This document shows, in pieces, positions 41,440 through 50,306 of a stretch of DNA of 50,445 nt. Source of the stretch: JANPCX01 sp031431125. Lineage in GTDB: Bacteria > Pseudomonadota > Gammaproteobacteria > Burkholderiales > Burkholderiaceae_C. The translations under genes were made by a program, and so were the position numbers. The notes beneath the pieces are model-generated. The model had not been told where the DNA came from. It worked only from the letters and a program-made list of their open reading frames with translations, and made no database searches. Numbering within the stretch: the stretch's first letter is position 1; the number at the start of each line of letters is the position of its first letter. The stretch covers positions 1-50,445 of the forward strand of contig JANPCX010000005.1 in the NCBI GenBank assembly GCA_031431125.1, given 5' to 3'.

Positions 41440-42066
41440 ATGCGAATCTCTTCCATCTTCGAACCCACGGACGCGCAAATCGACGCGCTCGTGAAGGCAT
41501 ACCCACTGGGCATGCTCATTTCGCCAGACGCCGACGGCATGATGGCCACTCCACTGCCCTTGTTGATGGAGCGGCAAAGCGGCCGGCTCATGCTGTTGGG
41601 CCACTTTGCCAGGAGCAACCCACACTTAGAGGCTGTGAAAGCGCAGTCCAAGGCCTTCATCACGTTCACAGGCCCACCACAAGGCTATATTTCACCGTCT
41701 TGGTTTGACGACCGCAGCCAAGCGCCAACTTGGAACTTCGCCACTGTGCACTTCGATGTGGACGTGCAGTTGATGGACGGTGTGCAGGCTGCCAGCGAGG
41801 CGGTTGACGCGCTGACGCAGGCCATGGAGCTGGATCGGCCCCGTGCTTGGCATACCCATGAGCTGGGCGCGCGACATGCTCAATTGATTCAGCACGTGGT
41901 GGCCTTCCGCGCGACGGTGCTGCGCACACGCACCAAGTTCAAGCTAGGTCAAAACGAACGCAGGGATGTTTTGTTGCAAGCGATTGAAGGCTTGCAAAAG
42001 GAAGGGCGCCTCGAGCTGGCGGCAATGATGCAGTTCGCCAACGCCAGCCGTTTGGCAAATTGTTGA
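41440..42066 (+). CDS. PaiB-like FMN-binding protein
   Basis: This 208-residue protein of the FMN-binding negative transcriptional regulator (PaiB) family has a split-barrel fold. Blocks seen are YPLGMLISPDADGMMATPLPLL, GHFARSNPHLEAV, FTGPPQGYISPSWF and APTWNFATVHFDV. Bacillus PaiB affects sporulation and protease genes; in proteobacteria the role is not established. It follows the DUF1203 gene closely on the same strand. About 220 bp without recognised features follow before the convergent glycine-zipper gene. Confidence 0.88.
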   Translation: MRISSIFEPTDAQIDALVKAYPLGMLISPDADGMMATPLPLLMERQSGRLMLLGHFARSNPHLEAVKAQSKAFITFTGPPQGYISPSWFDDRSQAPTWNFATVHFDVDVQLMDGVQAASEAVDALTQAMELDRPRAWHTHELGARHAQLIQHVVAFRATVLRTRTKFKLGQNERRDVLLQAIEGLQKEGRLELAAMMQFANASRLANC

Positions 42067-42285
42067 GGGTTGTCACAAAACAGGACACCCCGAAGCGTTC
42101 ACGCTGAGCCTGTCTGAGCCAGCGCGTGCCCCGATAGAGCCTCGTCTAGCGCCGAAAGAAGGGTGGTTTTTCATCATCAATTGCGGAAACATCAAATGGG
42201 GCTTGATGGCGTCGCCGAAGATTGACACCCGTATCCACGCCAAACATAACGCCGTGGGATCACGGTCGACACTGTAGTGAGGTAC

Positions 42286-43131
42286 TCAATGCCTCCAACG
42301 CCGTCCATCTTCCGGCCGAGGCGGGTCGATGGGGCGGTTGTCTCGGCGGTCATCACGGCGACCGTCGCGGTAGTAAATCGTGCCGCCGCCAATGAAACGT
42401 GGGTGCGGGTGGAAATACACCGGCGGAGGTGGCGCGTAGTAAACGGGCGGTGCGACATAAACAGGACGAATGGTTTCGGTGTAGTACACCGTGGTGGGCG
42501 CCTGGTTGTAGTGGGGCGCGGGCTGCGTCTGGATGTAGGTCACGTTGGGTGGTGCGCCCACTTGAGGTGAGGCCACCGCGGGGCCACCATCGTTGTAGCT
42601 GGGCGCAGAGACGTTCACGCTCACAGGCAGCAAGCTGCCGGGCGCGCCTGGGTCTTGGTTCAAACGGGTGCTGAAGCGGCGGCCCGCATAGTCATACACC
42701 ACGTCGTAAGCGACCACACGCGACTCGGGGGTGTTGACGGTTTGGCAGCGACGCACTGTTGCAACACCGTGGGGTTGTTGATGGGCTTCAACCCGGTCAC
42801 CAATCACCGCGCCCAGCACCACGCCGGCACCGGTTGCTGCGGCGCGGCCCGAGCCACCGCCCATGGTGGAGCCAATCAAACCGCCAATGACCGCTCCAGC
42901 CAAGGCGCCACCACCGCTGCTGCGCGGCGCCACGGCCTGGGGTTCGTCGTAACACTGTTGCTGCGGAACATTCACTGGGGCCACCACGGGTGTGGACGAC
43001 ACCACGGTGCCATATTCGGTTGGTTGTTGCGCTGTGGCGCAACCACTGACCAGTGCACCCACTGCAACCAAAACCGCGCTGGTGGACCTGACCGACAAGA
43101 AGCGAGTCGCCAAGAAATAGATGCTTTGCAT
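42286..43131 (-). CDS. Glycine-zipper lipoprotein
   Basis: This 281-residue predicted outer-membrane lipoprotein starts at ATG 43131 with a GGAG ribosome site. The N-terminus runs through AVLVAVGALVSGC, giving a lipobox. A glycine zipper (GGGALAGAVIGGLIGSTMGGG, continued by GAGVVLGAVIGD) lies near residues 70-110. A conserved domain follows (VVAYDVVYDYAGRRFSTRL), then a Tyr/Pro-rich tail ending in Arg/Asp repeats. Such proteins resemble the 17-kDa surface antigen family and probably sit in the envelope; the function is unknown. Confidence 0.85.
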   Translation of the reverse strand: MQSIYFLATRFLSVRSTSAVLVAVGALVSGCATAQQPTEYGTVVSSTPVVAPVNVPQQQCYDEPQAVAPRSSGGGALAGAVIGGLIGSTMGGGSGRAAATGAGVVLGAVIGDRVEAHQQPHGVATVRRCQTVNTPESRVVAYDVVYDYAGRRFSTRLNQDPGAPGSLLPVSVNVSAPSYNDGGPAVASPQVGAPPNVTYIQTQPAPHYNQAPTTVYYTETIRPVYVAPPVYYAPPPPVYFHPHPRFIGGGTIYYRDGRRDDRRDNRPIDPPRPEDGRRWRH

Positions 43132-43335
43132 GGTGTTTCTCCACCCTTGGTCGCGCCGCGCCAACGTCACACTGACGATGCGGCAACACGCCCAGGGCAC
43201 TCCGTCAACGAAGGCCATGCCCTGGCGGTTGACTGCAGGCCACTTTTGTTTTCTTTGACCCCGGTCACACTGCGAAGCGAGATGCCTGGGAGACCGCTGG
43301 TATTGCTTGTGTTTAGACAGTCGGGGAGGCTCGCG

Positions 43336-44076
43336 ATGACCTGGTTACAACGCGCTGCAGGTTGGTCTGTGCTCACTCTGAGCTTGTGCGCCACGTGGGC
43401 GAACAGCGCGCCGCCGCCTTTGCCGCAGCGCAACCTGGTCGTTGAATGGCGACAAATCGACGACAGCGAGACAACCAGCACACCCGCAACCCGCTTGAAC
43501 ACGACGGTATCGACCAGCGGCACTCAACTCAGCGTCTCCGGCGGCATCACGGTCAGCACCCAACACCGCTCGGGCAGCCAGACCTCCAGCCAACAACTGC
43601 GTGTGCTCAATGGCGGGCGCGCCACGGTGCGCATCAACCAAAGCATTCCCGTCATGTGGGTGGAAGCGGTTCAAATCCAAACAAACGCTGCGCTTGGTTA
43701 TGCCAACCCCGCGACGATGCCGCGCGCCGGCGCAGCCGTGGTTCAGGGCCTGACTTGGTTGGATGCGGGTCGTCAAATCACCCTTGCGCCGAGGTGGCCC
43801 GGTGGCGATCAGCCCGCCGTGGTGGACATTCAAGTTGACAGCGCTGCACTGGAGAATGAACGTCCCACCATCGCCGCCATGAACAGTGGCGGTGCCGCAA
43901 TGCCCGTGCAAACGCGCAGCCTGACCGTGACCACGGTGCTGGCACCGCTGGGGCAGTGGGTCACGATCGCGCGCACGGGCGGTGAAACTGTCTCCGAACA
44001 ACGCGGCGTGGTGTCCACCACCACCTCAACAAGCCAACAGCGCCAACTGATGCAAATTCGCGTGCTGGTGCCGTGA
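43336..44076 (+). CDS. Exported protein of unknown function
   Basis: This 246-residue protein has the signal peptide MTWLQRAAGWSVLTLSLCATWANSA. ATG 43336 has a strong GGGGAGGC ribosome site, so long upstream open codons on this strand are ignored. The mature part is Thr/Ser/Gln-rich with strand-forming repeats (LNTTVSTSGTQLSVSGGITVST, LRVLNGGRATVRINQSIPVMWV, GLTWLDAGRQITLAPRWPGG). The arrangement recalls the periplasmic C-terminal part of secretin-like proteins, but no channel domain is present. It is divergent from the glycine-zipper lipoprotein gene and ends 17 bp before the CoA-transferase gene. Confidence 0.7.
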   Translation: MTWLQRAAGWSVLTLSLCATWANSAPPPLPQRNLVVEWRQIDDSETTSTPATRLNTTVSTSGTQLSVSGGITVSTQHRSGSQTSSQQLRVLNGGRATVRINQSIPVMWVEAVQIQTNAALGYANPATMPRAGAAVVQGLTWLDAGRQITLAPRWPGGDQPAVVDIQVDSAALENERPTIAAMNSGGAAMPVQTRSLTVTTVLAPLGQWVTIARTGGETVSEQRGVVSTTTSTSQQRQLMQIRVLVP

Positions 44077-44093
44077 CCATTTGGCCCACGAGG

Positions 44094-46043
44094 TCACTCA
44101 ATCAAGTGGCGTTGTGCCTCTTCCGAGTTTGAGAACAAGTGCGGCGCCACGCCGCGCGCCGACAGCGCCGGGCCGAGTTTGGCGCGCAAGAAACCCGAGC
44201 TCGTGTAGCGGGTGACGTTGAGGTAATACGTGTCGACCAAATCACGCACCATGCTGGCCCAGGCGTCTTCGACTTGGGGGTCGAGTGCAAAGTGGTCGTA
44301 GTTGACCACGCCAAATACTTTGCGCTGCAGTGGCATGAGGCGGCGCTCCACTTCCTGACGCACGGCGTCGATGTCGTCCTGGGTGTGAATCGACAGGCGC
44401 TCAAAGTTGATGAAGAGGGTGTTGCTGGCCTCGTTCCAGGTGAAACGCTCGAACAGCGGCAACATCAAGAGGCGGGCGCGCAGGCCCATGGGCGCATCGG
44501 CAAAGATGGCCGCGTCCATGGTGCGAGGGGCTCGCTCGATCACCGGTGCAAACCGCATGTGGTTCAGGACGTCGCGCTGCAGGTCCAGGCCCGGCGCCAC
44601 TTCCAAGAGTTCAATGCCTTTTTCGTGCAGACCGAAGACACAGCGCTCGGTGACATAAAGCACCTGTTGCCCACGGCGCCAGGCTTCGCGGCCCGAGAAG
44701 GTGCGGTGTTCAACCTCCTGCACAAACTTCGGCGCGCCGTTGGTGAGGAAGGTGCCGACAAACACCACCTTCTTGGCGTTCTGGCTGATGTTGATGAAAC
44801 CACCGGCCCCCGCCAGCCGCGAGCCAAATTTGCTCACATTCAAGTTGCCTTGCGCATCGGCCTGAGCCAGCCCTAAGAAGGCGATGTCGAGGCCGCCCCC
44901 ATCGTAAAAATCAAACTGGTAGGGCTGATCGATCACCGCTTGGGTGTTCACCGCCGCACCGAAATTCAGCCCGCCTGCGGGGATGCCACCAATCACGCCC
45001 GGTTCGGCGGTGAGGGTAATGAGGTCGATCACCCGCTCTTCGGCGGCCACGGCGGCAATGCCTTCGGGCATGCCGATGCCCAGATTGACGACGCTGTTGG
45101 GTTTGAGTTCCAAGGCCGCACGGCGGGCGATTTGTTTGCGCTCGCCCATGGCCATGGGCGCGACACTGGTTGCGGGCACCCGAATCTCACCTGCGAAGGC
45201 GGCGCTGTAGGGTTCGGCAAAGGTTTGTTGGTGGTACTCGGGTTTCTCGGCCAACACGACACAGTCGACCAGCGTACCGGGCACTTTGACTTGCCTGGGG
45301 CTGAGGCTGTGGCGGTCGGCCAAACGTTCCACTTGGGCAATCACGACGCCGCCGGAGTTGTGCACGGCCATGGCCAAAGCCAAAGATTCCAAAGTGAGGG
45401 CTTCACGTTCCATCGTCAAATTGCCGTCGAGGTCGGCGGTGGTGGCGCGGATCAAGCCCACATGGATGGGGAAGGTTTTGTAGAACAGAAAAGTTTCGCC
45501 ATCGATCTCGATCAAACGCACCAAGTCCTCGGTGCTGCGGGCGTTGATCTTGCCGCCACCGTGGCGTGGGTCGACGAATGTGCCCAGTCCCACACGCGAC
45601 ACATGGCCAGGCCGCCCGGCGGCAATGTCGCGGAACAAATGCGAGATCACGCCCTGCGGCAAATTCCACGCCTCAATGCGGTTGTTCACAGCGAGCTGCT
45701 GCAGGGCAGGCACCAAACCCCAATGCCCGCCAATCACACGTTTGACCAGCCCTTCGTGGCCCAGGTGATTCAAGCCGCGGGTTTTGCCATCGCCTTGGCC
45801 TGCCGCATAGACCAAGGTGAGGTCGCGCGGAAAACCCGTTTCCAAAAAACGCTGCTCCAGCGCGACCGCCAGATTTTCTGCGAAACCAATCCCAACAAAA
45901 CCGCTGCTGGCCACAGTATCGCCATCACGCACCAAACGCAGGGCGTCTGCGGCCGTCACCACTTTGCCTTGGCGGCTGCCATGGTGGTGCAAGCCCGCCA
46001 AACGTTCTGCTGCGTTGGCATGCAGGATCGGATGGGTTGTCAT
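44094..46043 (-). CDS. Short-chain acyl-CoA:acetate CoA-transferase (YdiF/Pct-type)
   Basis: This 649-residue fused family I CoA-transferase has an alpha half (VRDGDTVASSGFVGIGFAENL, GHWGLVPALQQLAVNN) and a beta half (LGIGMPEGIAAVAAEE, then the catalytic LTAEPGVIGGIPAGG with Glu347). It swaps CoA between acetate, propionate, butyrate or 3-oxoacids; the true substrate is not evident. The C-terminal 100 residues (VERRLMPLQRKVFGVVNYDHF) are an extension seen in longer family members. ATG 46043 overlaps the stop of the DUF2189 gene (ATGA), so translation is coupled. Confidence 0.9.
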   Translation of the reverse strand: MTTHPILHANAAERLAGLHHHGSRQGKVVTAADALRLVRDGDTVASSGFVGIGFAENLAVALEQRFLETGFPRDLTLVYAAGQGDGKTRGLNHLGHEGLVKRVIGGHWGLVPALQQLAVNNRIEAWNLPQGVISHLFRDIAAGRPGHVSRVGLGTFVDPRHGGGKINARSTEDLVRLIEIDGETFLFYKTFPIHVGLIRATTADLDGNLTMEREALTLESLALAMAVHNSGGVVIAQVERLADRHSLSPRQVKVPGTLVDCVVLAEKPEYHQQTFAEPYSAAFAGEIRVPATSVAPMAMGERKQIARRAALELKPNSVVNLGIGMPEGIAAVAAEERVIDLITLTAEPGVIGGIPAGGLNFGAAVNTQAVIDQPYQFDFYDGGGLDIAFLGLAQADAQGNLNVSKFGSRLAGAGGFINISQNAKKVVFVGTFLTNGAPKFVQEVEHRTFSGREAWRRGQQVLYVTERCVFGLHEKGIELLEVAPGLDLQRDVLNHMRFAPVIERAPRTMDAAIFADAPMGLRARLLMLPLFERFTWNEASNTLFINFERLSIHTQDDIDAVRQEVERRLMPLQRKVFGVVNYDHFALDPQVEDAWASMVRDLVDTYYLNVTRYTSSGFLRAKLGPALSARGVAPHLFSNSEEAQRHLIE

Positions 46044-46930
46044 ACCCCACCGCCAGCAGGCGCCTCTGGCGCAACACTGCCTCTCACCACGATGCCTCGG
46101 TAAGCATGCCAAGAGGCATGCCCTATCACCGGGGCGACCACCAGCAAGCCCAGGAAGGCGGGCAGCAGGGCCAGCCCAACGCTCGCGGCGATCAACACGG
46201 CCCACCACAACATGACCCCGGGCTGGTCCAAACAAACCCGGATGCTGGTCAAGCCGGCGGTGATGGCGTCGGCTTTGGTGTTGTCGTCGTGGTCGATCAG
46301 CATGGGCATGGAGACCACGCTGGTGGCAAAAATCAAGCTGGCAAACAGCGCTCCAACGCCCAGGTAGGTGATCACGAAACCGAGGTTTTCAGGGTCTAGC
46401 AGCATCGCCACCCAATTCGTGGCCTCAGGAATGGTGGTGAAGGACACCGCAAAAATCACCAAGGCCGAGCGGCTCCACAACATTTCCAGCACCAAGAGCA
46501 CGCCGCAAAAAATCGCGAGTGCGCTGAGGTTGTGTTGCCACGTGGTGAGCGACCGCCACAACGAGGCAGTAAGGCCCAACTCGCGCAAGCGGCTGGCCTC
46601 GTACAAACCCAAACACAAAAACGGGCTCATCAGCATGAAACCGCCCGCCAGGGCCAGCACATAGGCCGGTTGATAGGCCGCCATCGCGGCCAAGGCCCAG
46701 CCCATCAGGACAAAACAGGCGCCGTAGAACAATCCAATGCTGGGCTGGGCGAGAAAATCCGACCAACCCGCTTGCAGCCAGTGCAGAGGGTCGCGCCAAT
46801 GCAGGCGGCGCAACTCGGGCAACCAGGGTACGGCCGGCGGCAGCTCGTGGGCCGTGGCCTCGTTCATGGCCAGTTCAGCTGGGACGTCTTGTGATGGATG
46901 TGTCGGGTGTGTGTTGTCTAAGGCGCTCAT
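46040..46930 (-). CDS. DUF2189 integral membrane protein
   Basis: This 296-residue protein has about six hydrophobic helices (GLFYGACFVLMGWALAAMAA, AYVLALAGGFMLMSPFLCLG, LSALAIFCGVLLVLEMLW, YLGVGALFASLIFATSVV, VMLWWAVLIAASVGLALLPA). The VSMPMLIDHD turn and the preceding RLHWRDPLHWLQAGW region are typical of DUF2189. Function is unknown. It is the first gene of a two-gene unit with the CoA-transferase. The upstream 409 bp contain a structured repeat. Confidence 0.88.
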   Translation of the reverse strand: MSALDNTHPTHPSQDVPAELAMNEATAHELPPAVPWLPELRRLHWRDPLHWLQAGWSDFLAQPSIGLFYGACFVLMGWALAAMAAYQPAYVLALAGGFMLMSPFLCLGLYEASRLRELGLTASLWRSLTTWQHNLSALAIFCGVLLVLEMLWSRSALVIFAVSFTTIPEATNWVAMLLDPENLGFVITYLGVGALFASLIFATSVVSMPMLIDHDDNTKADAITAGLTSIRVCLDQPGVMLWWAVLIAASVGLALLPAFLGLLVVAPVIGHASWHAYRGIVVRGSVAPEAPAGGGV

Positions 46931-47339
46931 TTAAAACGCTCCAGCTTCGGGTCGGCCCATGGGGGTTGGGCGGACTGCATCGCGGTTGTCTCGGTGTTGC
47001 ACCCGGGCGGTGAGTCTGCACACGGGTGGGCGTTGTCTCTTCTTTGATCGTCACCATACACCTTGTCGGGCAGTCGCCCAAGAGGGCTTGCAGGGGTGAA
47101 CCCCGTGCCCAAGTTGGTGAAGGCTGGCGCAAAATGTAGTGTCGTTTCAAGGCTCAAATGTCGGTTGATCGCGGAGCCATCGAGCCTGAGGGCTAGGCGT
47201 GACGAGGAGTCATAGCACGTGCTATGGCGACGAGGAACAACGACGCCATCGGGCTTGAGGGCCAGCGAGCAAGCGGCATTTGAGCCTTGAAACGACACTA
47301 TGCTGCTGCGTCGCAGCCAAGGAACGACGTTTTCACACC
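46931..47339. other. 409-bp divergent intergenic region
   Basis: This separates the DUF2189 gene from the cyclase gene. It contains the structured repeat at 47138-47299 and otherwise no recognised promoter, RNA or gene. Short frames here look like by-products. Confidence 0.6.
47138..47299. repeat. 162-bp structured repeat with 23-bp perfect inverted ends and a central palindrome
   Basis: The 23-bp ends (47138-47160 and 47277-47299) are exact reverse complements. Inside are two near-direct repeats (GCCATCGAGCCTGAGGGC and GCCATCGGGCTTGAGGGC). At the centre is the perfect 16-bp palindrome CATAGCACGTGCTATG (47211-47226). No frame inside encodes a recognisable protein. It could be a MITE-like element or a structured RNA or DNA site. 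Confidence 0.85.
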
Positions 47340-48365
47340 ATGAGCGACAGCCCCAAAATCCTGCCCGATCTCAGTCAACTCAGCATGACGGAGATCATTC
47401 GTCACCAGGGTTTGTTGCAGCACGAACTGACGCGCCGCTTTGAACGCCAGCTGGTGCTGGTTTTCTCAGACATCGTCGGCTCTACGCCTTACTTCGCGCG
47501 TTTTGGTGATGCGGCGGGGCGGCAGCTGCAGCAACTGCACTACGACTTGCTGCTGCAAGGCATAACACCCCATGGCGGTCGTGTGGTGGATACGGCCGGT
47601 GATGGCGCTTTCATCGTTTTTGCGAGTGCGGCAGCCGCTGTGCAAGGGGTGGTGGCGGTGCAGCGTGCGGTGTCTCAAGCCAACTTAGGACGATCACGGC
47701 CCCACCAATTGCAGCTTCGCATGGGCTTGCATTGGGGGCCCGTGCTCACCGATGGCGCGGCCGTCAGCGGCGACTCGGTGAATCTGTGTGCCCGTGTTGC
47801 ATCCAGCAGCGAGGTCGGTGAAATTCGCCTGACACGCGAGCTGTTCCATGAGCTCGGATCGGCCGCACGGGTGTTGTGCCAGCCTGTCGGTGGCGTGGAA
47901 CTCAAAGGTGTGACGCGGGCGGTGGAGGTTTTGCGTTTGGAGTGGCGTGACCGCAGCCAGTTTCCGACCCAGCTGCGTTTGGAGCCCAGCGGCGAGGTCA
48001 TCAACCTGCCCGCCCAAGACATCATCAGTTTTGGTCGGCTTCGCGAGCACGAAGGCGCGCCTGCCAACGATGTGGTGTTGACCCACCCCGACCCCCAAAT
48101 GGCGCGCCACATCAGCCGCTGGCATTTTGAATTGCGTCGCGGCCCATTGGGCTACTGTTTGCGTTCACTCTCGGACACGGTCACTGAAGTCAATGGTGCG
48201 CCCGCGCCGAAAGGCCAAGATGTGCCGGTCCAACCCGGCGCGCGCATTCAAATTGCCGGCGCATTGGGTTTGGTGCTGCTGCCACCGCCCGCCACAACGA
48301 GCGATGACGATGCACGCACAATGATCGACATGACCACCTCGCCACCGCCGAAGCGGGTGTCCTGA
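47340..48365 (+). CDS. Class III adenylate/guanylate cyclase with C-terminal FHA domain
   Basis: This 341-residue protein is predicted to make cAMP or cGMP. Cyclase metal ligands are Asp44 (VFSDIVGST) and Asp88 (DTAGDGAF). The transition-state pair Asn and Arg is in GDSVNLCARV, so the site looks complete. A FHA domain follows (SFGRLREHEG near residue 235, HISRWHFEL, then VNGAP), which would bind a phosphothreonine partner. The domain order puts cyclase output under control of a Ser/Thr kinase signal, by inference. ATG 47340 (MSDSPKILPDL) is 40 bp after the structured repeat. Confidence 0.9.
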   Translation: MSDSPKILPDLSQLSMTEIIRHQGLLQHELTRRFERQLVLVFSDIVGSTPYFARFGDAAGRQLQQLHYDLLLQGITPHGGRVVDTAGDGAFIVFASAAAAVQGVVAVQRAVSQANLGRSRPHQLQLRMGLHWGPVLTDGAAVSGDSVNLCARVASSSEVGEIRLTRELFHELGSAARVLCQPVGGVELKGVTRAVEVLRLEWRDRSQFPTQLRLEPSGEVINLPAQDIISFGRLREHEGAPANDVVLTHPDPQMARHISRWHFELRRGPLGYCLRSLSDTVTEVNGAPAPKGQDVPVQPGARIQIAGALGLVLLPPPATTSDDDARTMIDMTTSPPPKRVS

Positions 48366-48392
48366 GATCTGGATCACCGGCAGTGCCAGAGC

Positions 48393-49625
48393 CTACTGTC
48401 GTGGCGCTGGCAAACTTTTCGGCCACAGCACCCAGTAACGCAAGCCCTGCTTCATGCGCCCTGCTTGCGCCAGCGCATCATCGCCCCAGCCCCAAAAATA
48501 ATCGGCCCGGACGGCACCCACAATCGCACTGCCGGTGTCTTGCGCCACCACCAAACGTTGCAGCGGTTTGCTGGAGAGCGGCTCGGTTGCATCCAGCCAC
48601 ACCGGGGTGCCGTAGGGCATGACAGAAGGATCGATGGCGATGGAGCGGCCCGGCGTGAGCGCCACCCCTTGAGCGCCGCGCGGCCCTTGTTGCGGGTCCT
48701 TGATGGCCTCTTCTTTGAAAAAAACCACCCTGGGATTGACCCAGAGCATCTCGTTGACACGTTTGGGGTTTCGCTGCGCCCAGGCCTTGATGCCAGGCCA
48801 CGAGGCTTGATTCGCTTGCAGCTCGCCCTGGTCCAGCAACCAGCGGCCCACCGACTGGTAGGGTTGGCTGTTGTGGCCTGCAAAGGCCAGGCGCACCAGC
48901 TTGACCTGGCCGCTCGGCTCGGTCAGCTGCAACCGGCCTGAACCTTGGATCTGTAGCAACAACGCATCCAGTGGGTCGGACACATAGGCGATCTCTTTGC
49001 CGCGCAGGCCGGCTTGCGCGGCCGGCACGGTCTCCAATTGTTTGCGCGTCCAGTAGGGTCGGCGCGAGGCCAAGTCGGCAGGCGGTGCATGCAGCGGTGT
49101 TCGCATGGCCCCTTTCGGTTGTCGACTGGCCTCGATGAGGGGCTCAAAATATCCCGTGACCAGACCGCTGCGGCTGCCATTGGTCGCTTCAATGCGGTAG
49201 GGCCGCAGATGCTCCTGCAACCACTGGCGTGTTGCGGCTTCATCCTTTGGCGGGGTTTTGCTCGCCAATTCACATACAGATCGCCATGCGGCCGTCGGAC
49301 GGTTGCAACTGCGCACGAACGCCGGCCAAAACTCGCTGGTGCGGTCTGATGTCCAGCCAGGCAACTCAGCCCAATCGGCGGCCACCCAACGTGCAGGGGT
49401 AGGGCTGGCGCTGCTGACGGCGGGTGGCGCTGTGATGACCGGTGGTGGAGTCGCTGGGGCTTGTTGGGGTACAGCCGGCTTCTCCTCTTCGGCTGCGGGG
49501 GGAATGACGGGGCCGCTGGCGCAGGCTGCGAGCGTTCCTAGAATCAAGGCCGCTAGAGCAAGTCGGAATGATTGGCGCAAGCACACGTCAGGGGCCAGCC
49601 GCCCCAACAAAGGAAGTATCGTCAT
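48393..49625 (-). CDS. mltA: MltA, membrane-bound lytic murein transglycosylase A
   Basis: MltA cuts peptidoglycan glycan strands with formation of 1,6-anhydromuramic ends, from the inner face of the outer membrane. It has the lipobox signal LALAALILGTLAAC, the MltA domain (VTGYFEPLIEASRQP, YWTRKQLE, LLLQIQGSGRLQL) and the C-terminal 3D domain with catalytic-type Asp in VVAQDTGSAIVGAVRADYFWG. The ATG at 49625 has no ribosome site and overlaps the start of a small divergent gene; a GTG at 49586 (then CLRQSFRLAL) is a good alternative. Length from either start fits the family. Confidence 0.93.
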   Translation of the reverse strand: MTILPLLGRLAPDVCLRQSFRLALAALILGTLAACASGPVIPPAAEEEKPAVPQQAPATPPPVITAPPAVSSASPTPARWVAADWAELPGWTSDRTSEFWPAFVRSCNRPTAAWRSVCELASKTPPKDEAATRQWLQEHLRPYRIEATNGSRSGLVTGYFEPLIEASRQPKGAMRTPLHAPPADLASRRPYWTRKQLETVPAAQAGLRGKEIAYVSDPLDALLLQIQGSGRLQLTEPSGQVKLVRLAFAGHNSQPYQSVGRWLLDQGELQANQASWPGIKAWAQRNPKRVNEMLWVNPRVVFFKEEAIKDPQQGPRGAQGVALTPGRSIAIDPSVMPYGTPVWLDATEPLSSKPLQRLVVAQDTGSAIVGAVRADYFWGWGDDALAQAGRMKQGLRYWVLWPKSLPAPRQ

Positions 49626-49755
49626 GTGGTTGATTTTGCTAGAAGCCGCGGCAGCGCTGCTTATCCTTGTTTTCATCGTGTGGTGGACGATGTTTTCGGG
49701 GCGAAAACAAGGCGAACGCAACTCGGCACGGAACGAGGACAAGGAGAACCCATGA
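49624..49755 (+). CDS. 43-residue single-pass membrane protein
   Basis: This tiny gene has an AAAGGAAG ribosome site at about 49608-49615 and ATG 49624. The product begins MWLILLEAAAALLILVFIVWW, one clear transmembrane helix, followed by a charged tail rich in Arg, Asn, Glu and Lys. It overlaps the VOC gene start (ATGA) and is therefore coupled to it. Its start codon shares the CATG palindrome with the longest mltA start. Function unknown. The strong ribosome site and coupling are the evidence that it is real. Confidence 0.7.
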   Translation: MWLILLEAAAALLILVFIVWWTMFSGRKQGERNSARNEDKENP

Positions 49756-50156
49756 ACACGCCCAGCTTACGTTTTGGCTACACCATCGCTTACGTCCCCA
49801 ACGTTTCGGCCTCGCTCGATTTTTTCGAGCAGGCCTTCGGTTTGCAGCGCAAGTTTCTGCACGAGTCGGGTTTGTATGGCGAACTGAACACCGGTAACAC
49901 CACCTTGGCTTTCGCAGGGCATGCGATGGGCGAGATGCATTTCCCTGCGGGTTTCGTCAAAGCCAGCGAGTCCAGCACCCCCTTGGGTCTGGAGTTGGCC
50001 TTGGTGGCTGACGACGTTGCGCAGGCCCACGCCCACGCGGTGGCCTGTGGCGCGCAGGAGTTGGCCGCACCCGAAGAAAAGCCTTGGGGTCAGACCGTGT
50101 CTTATGTGCGCTGCCCTGATGGCCTCTTGGTGGAGTTGTGTTCACCGATGGGCTGA
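49752..50156 (+). CDS. VOC-family (glyoxalase/bleomycin-resistance-like) protein
   Basis: This 134-residue vicinal-oxygen-chelate protein has two beta-alpha-beta-beta-beta modules: YTIAYVPNVSASLDFFEQAFGL opens the first, and LELALVADDVAQAHAHAVACG followed by VSYVRCPDGLLVELCSP forms the second. Members include glyoxalase, dioxygenases and drug-binding proteins; the substrate is unknown. AAGGAG at 49741-49746 gives a good ribosome site for ATG 49752. Candidate metal ligands include the Glu in LLVELCSP. It is coupled to the small membrane protein gene. Confidence 0.88.
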   Translation: MNTPSLRFGYTIAYVPNVSASLDFFEQAFGLQRKFLHESGLYGELNTGNTTLAFAGHAMGEMHFPAGFVKASESSTPLGLELALVADDVAQAHAHAVACGAQELAAPEEKPWGQTVSYVRCPDGLLVELCSPMG

Positions 50157-50306
50157 ATACTGTCTTCTGACAAAGACCCGCGCCCACTTGATGTCGAACG
50201 AAATCAACAAGACCCACTTGGTCGAGGACATGCTTCCCGTGGCCGCAGGCAACCGGCCGGGTGCAAAAACCCAGTGCAGCTGCATGATGTTCTCTCAGGC
50301 ATTCAA

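Noticed and set aside
42095..42125. CGCTGAGCCTGTCTGAGC-like repeat downstream of the PaiB-like gene
   Set aside because: Resembles a common dispersed motif only partly and no second copy was found in the window.
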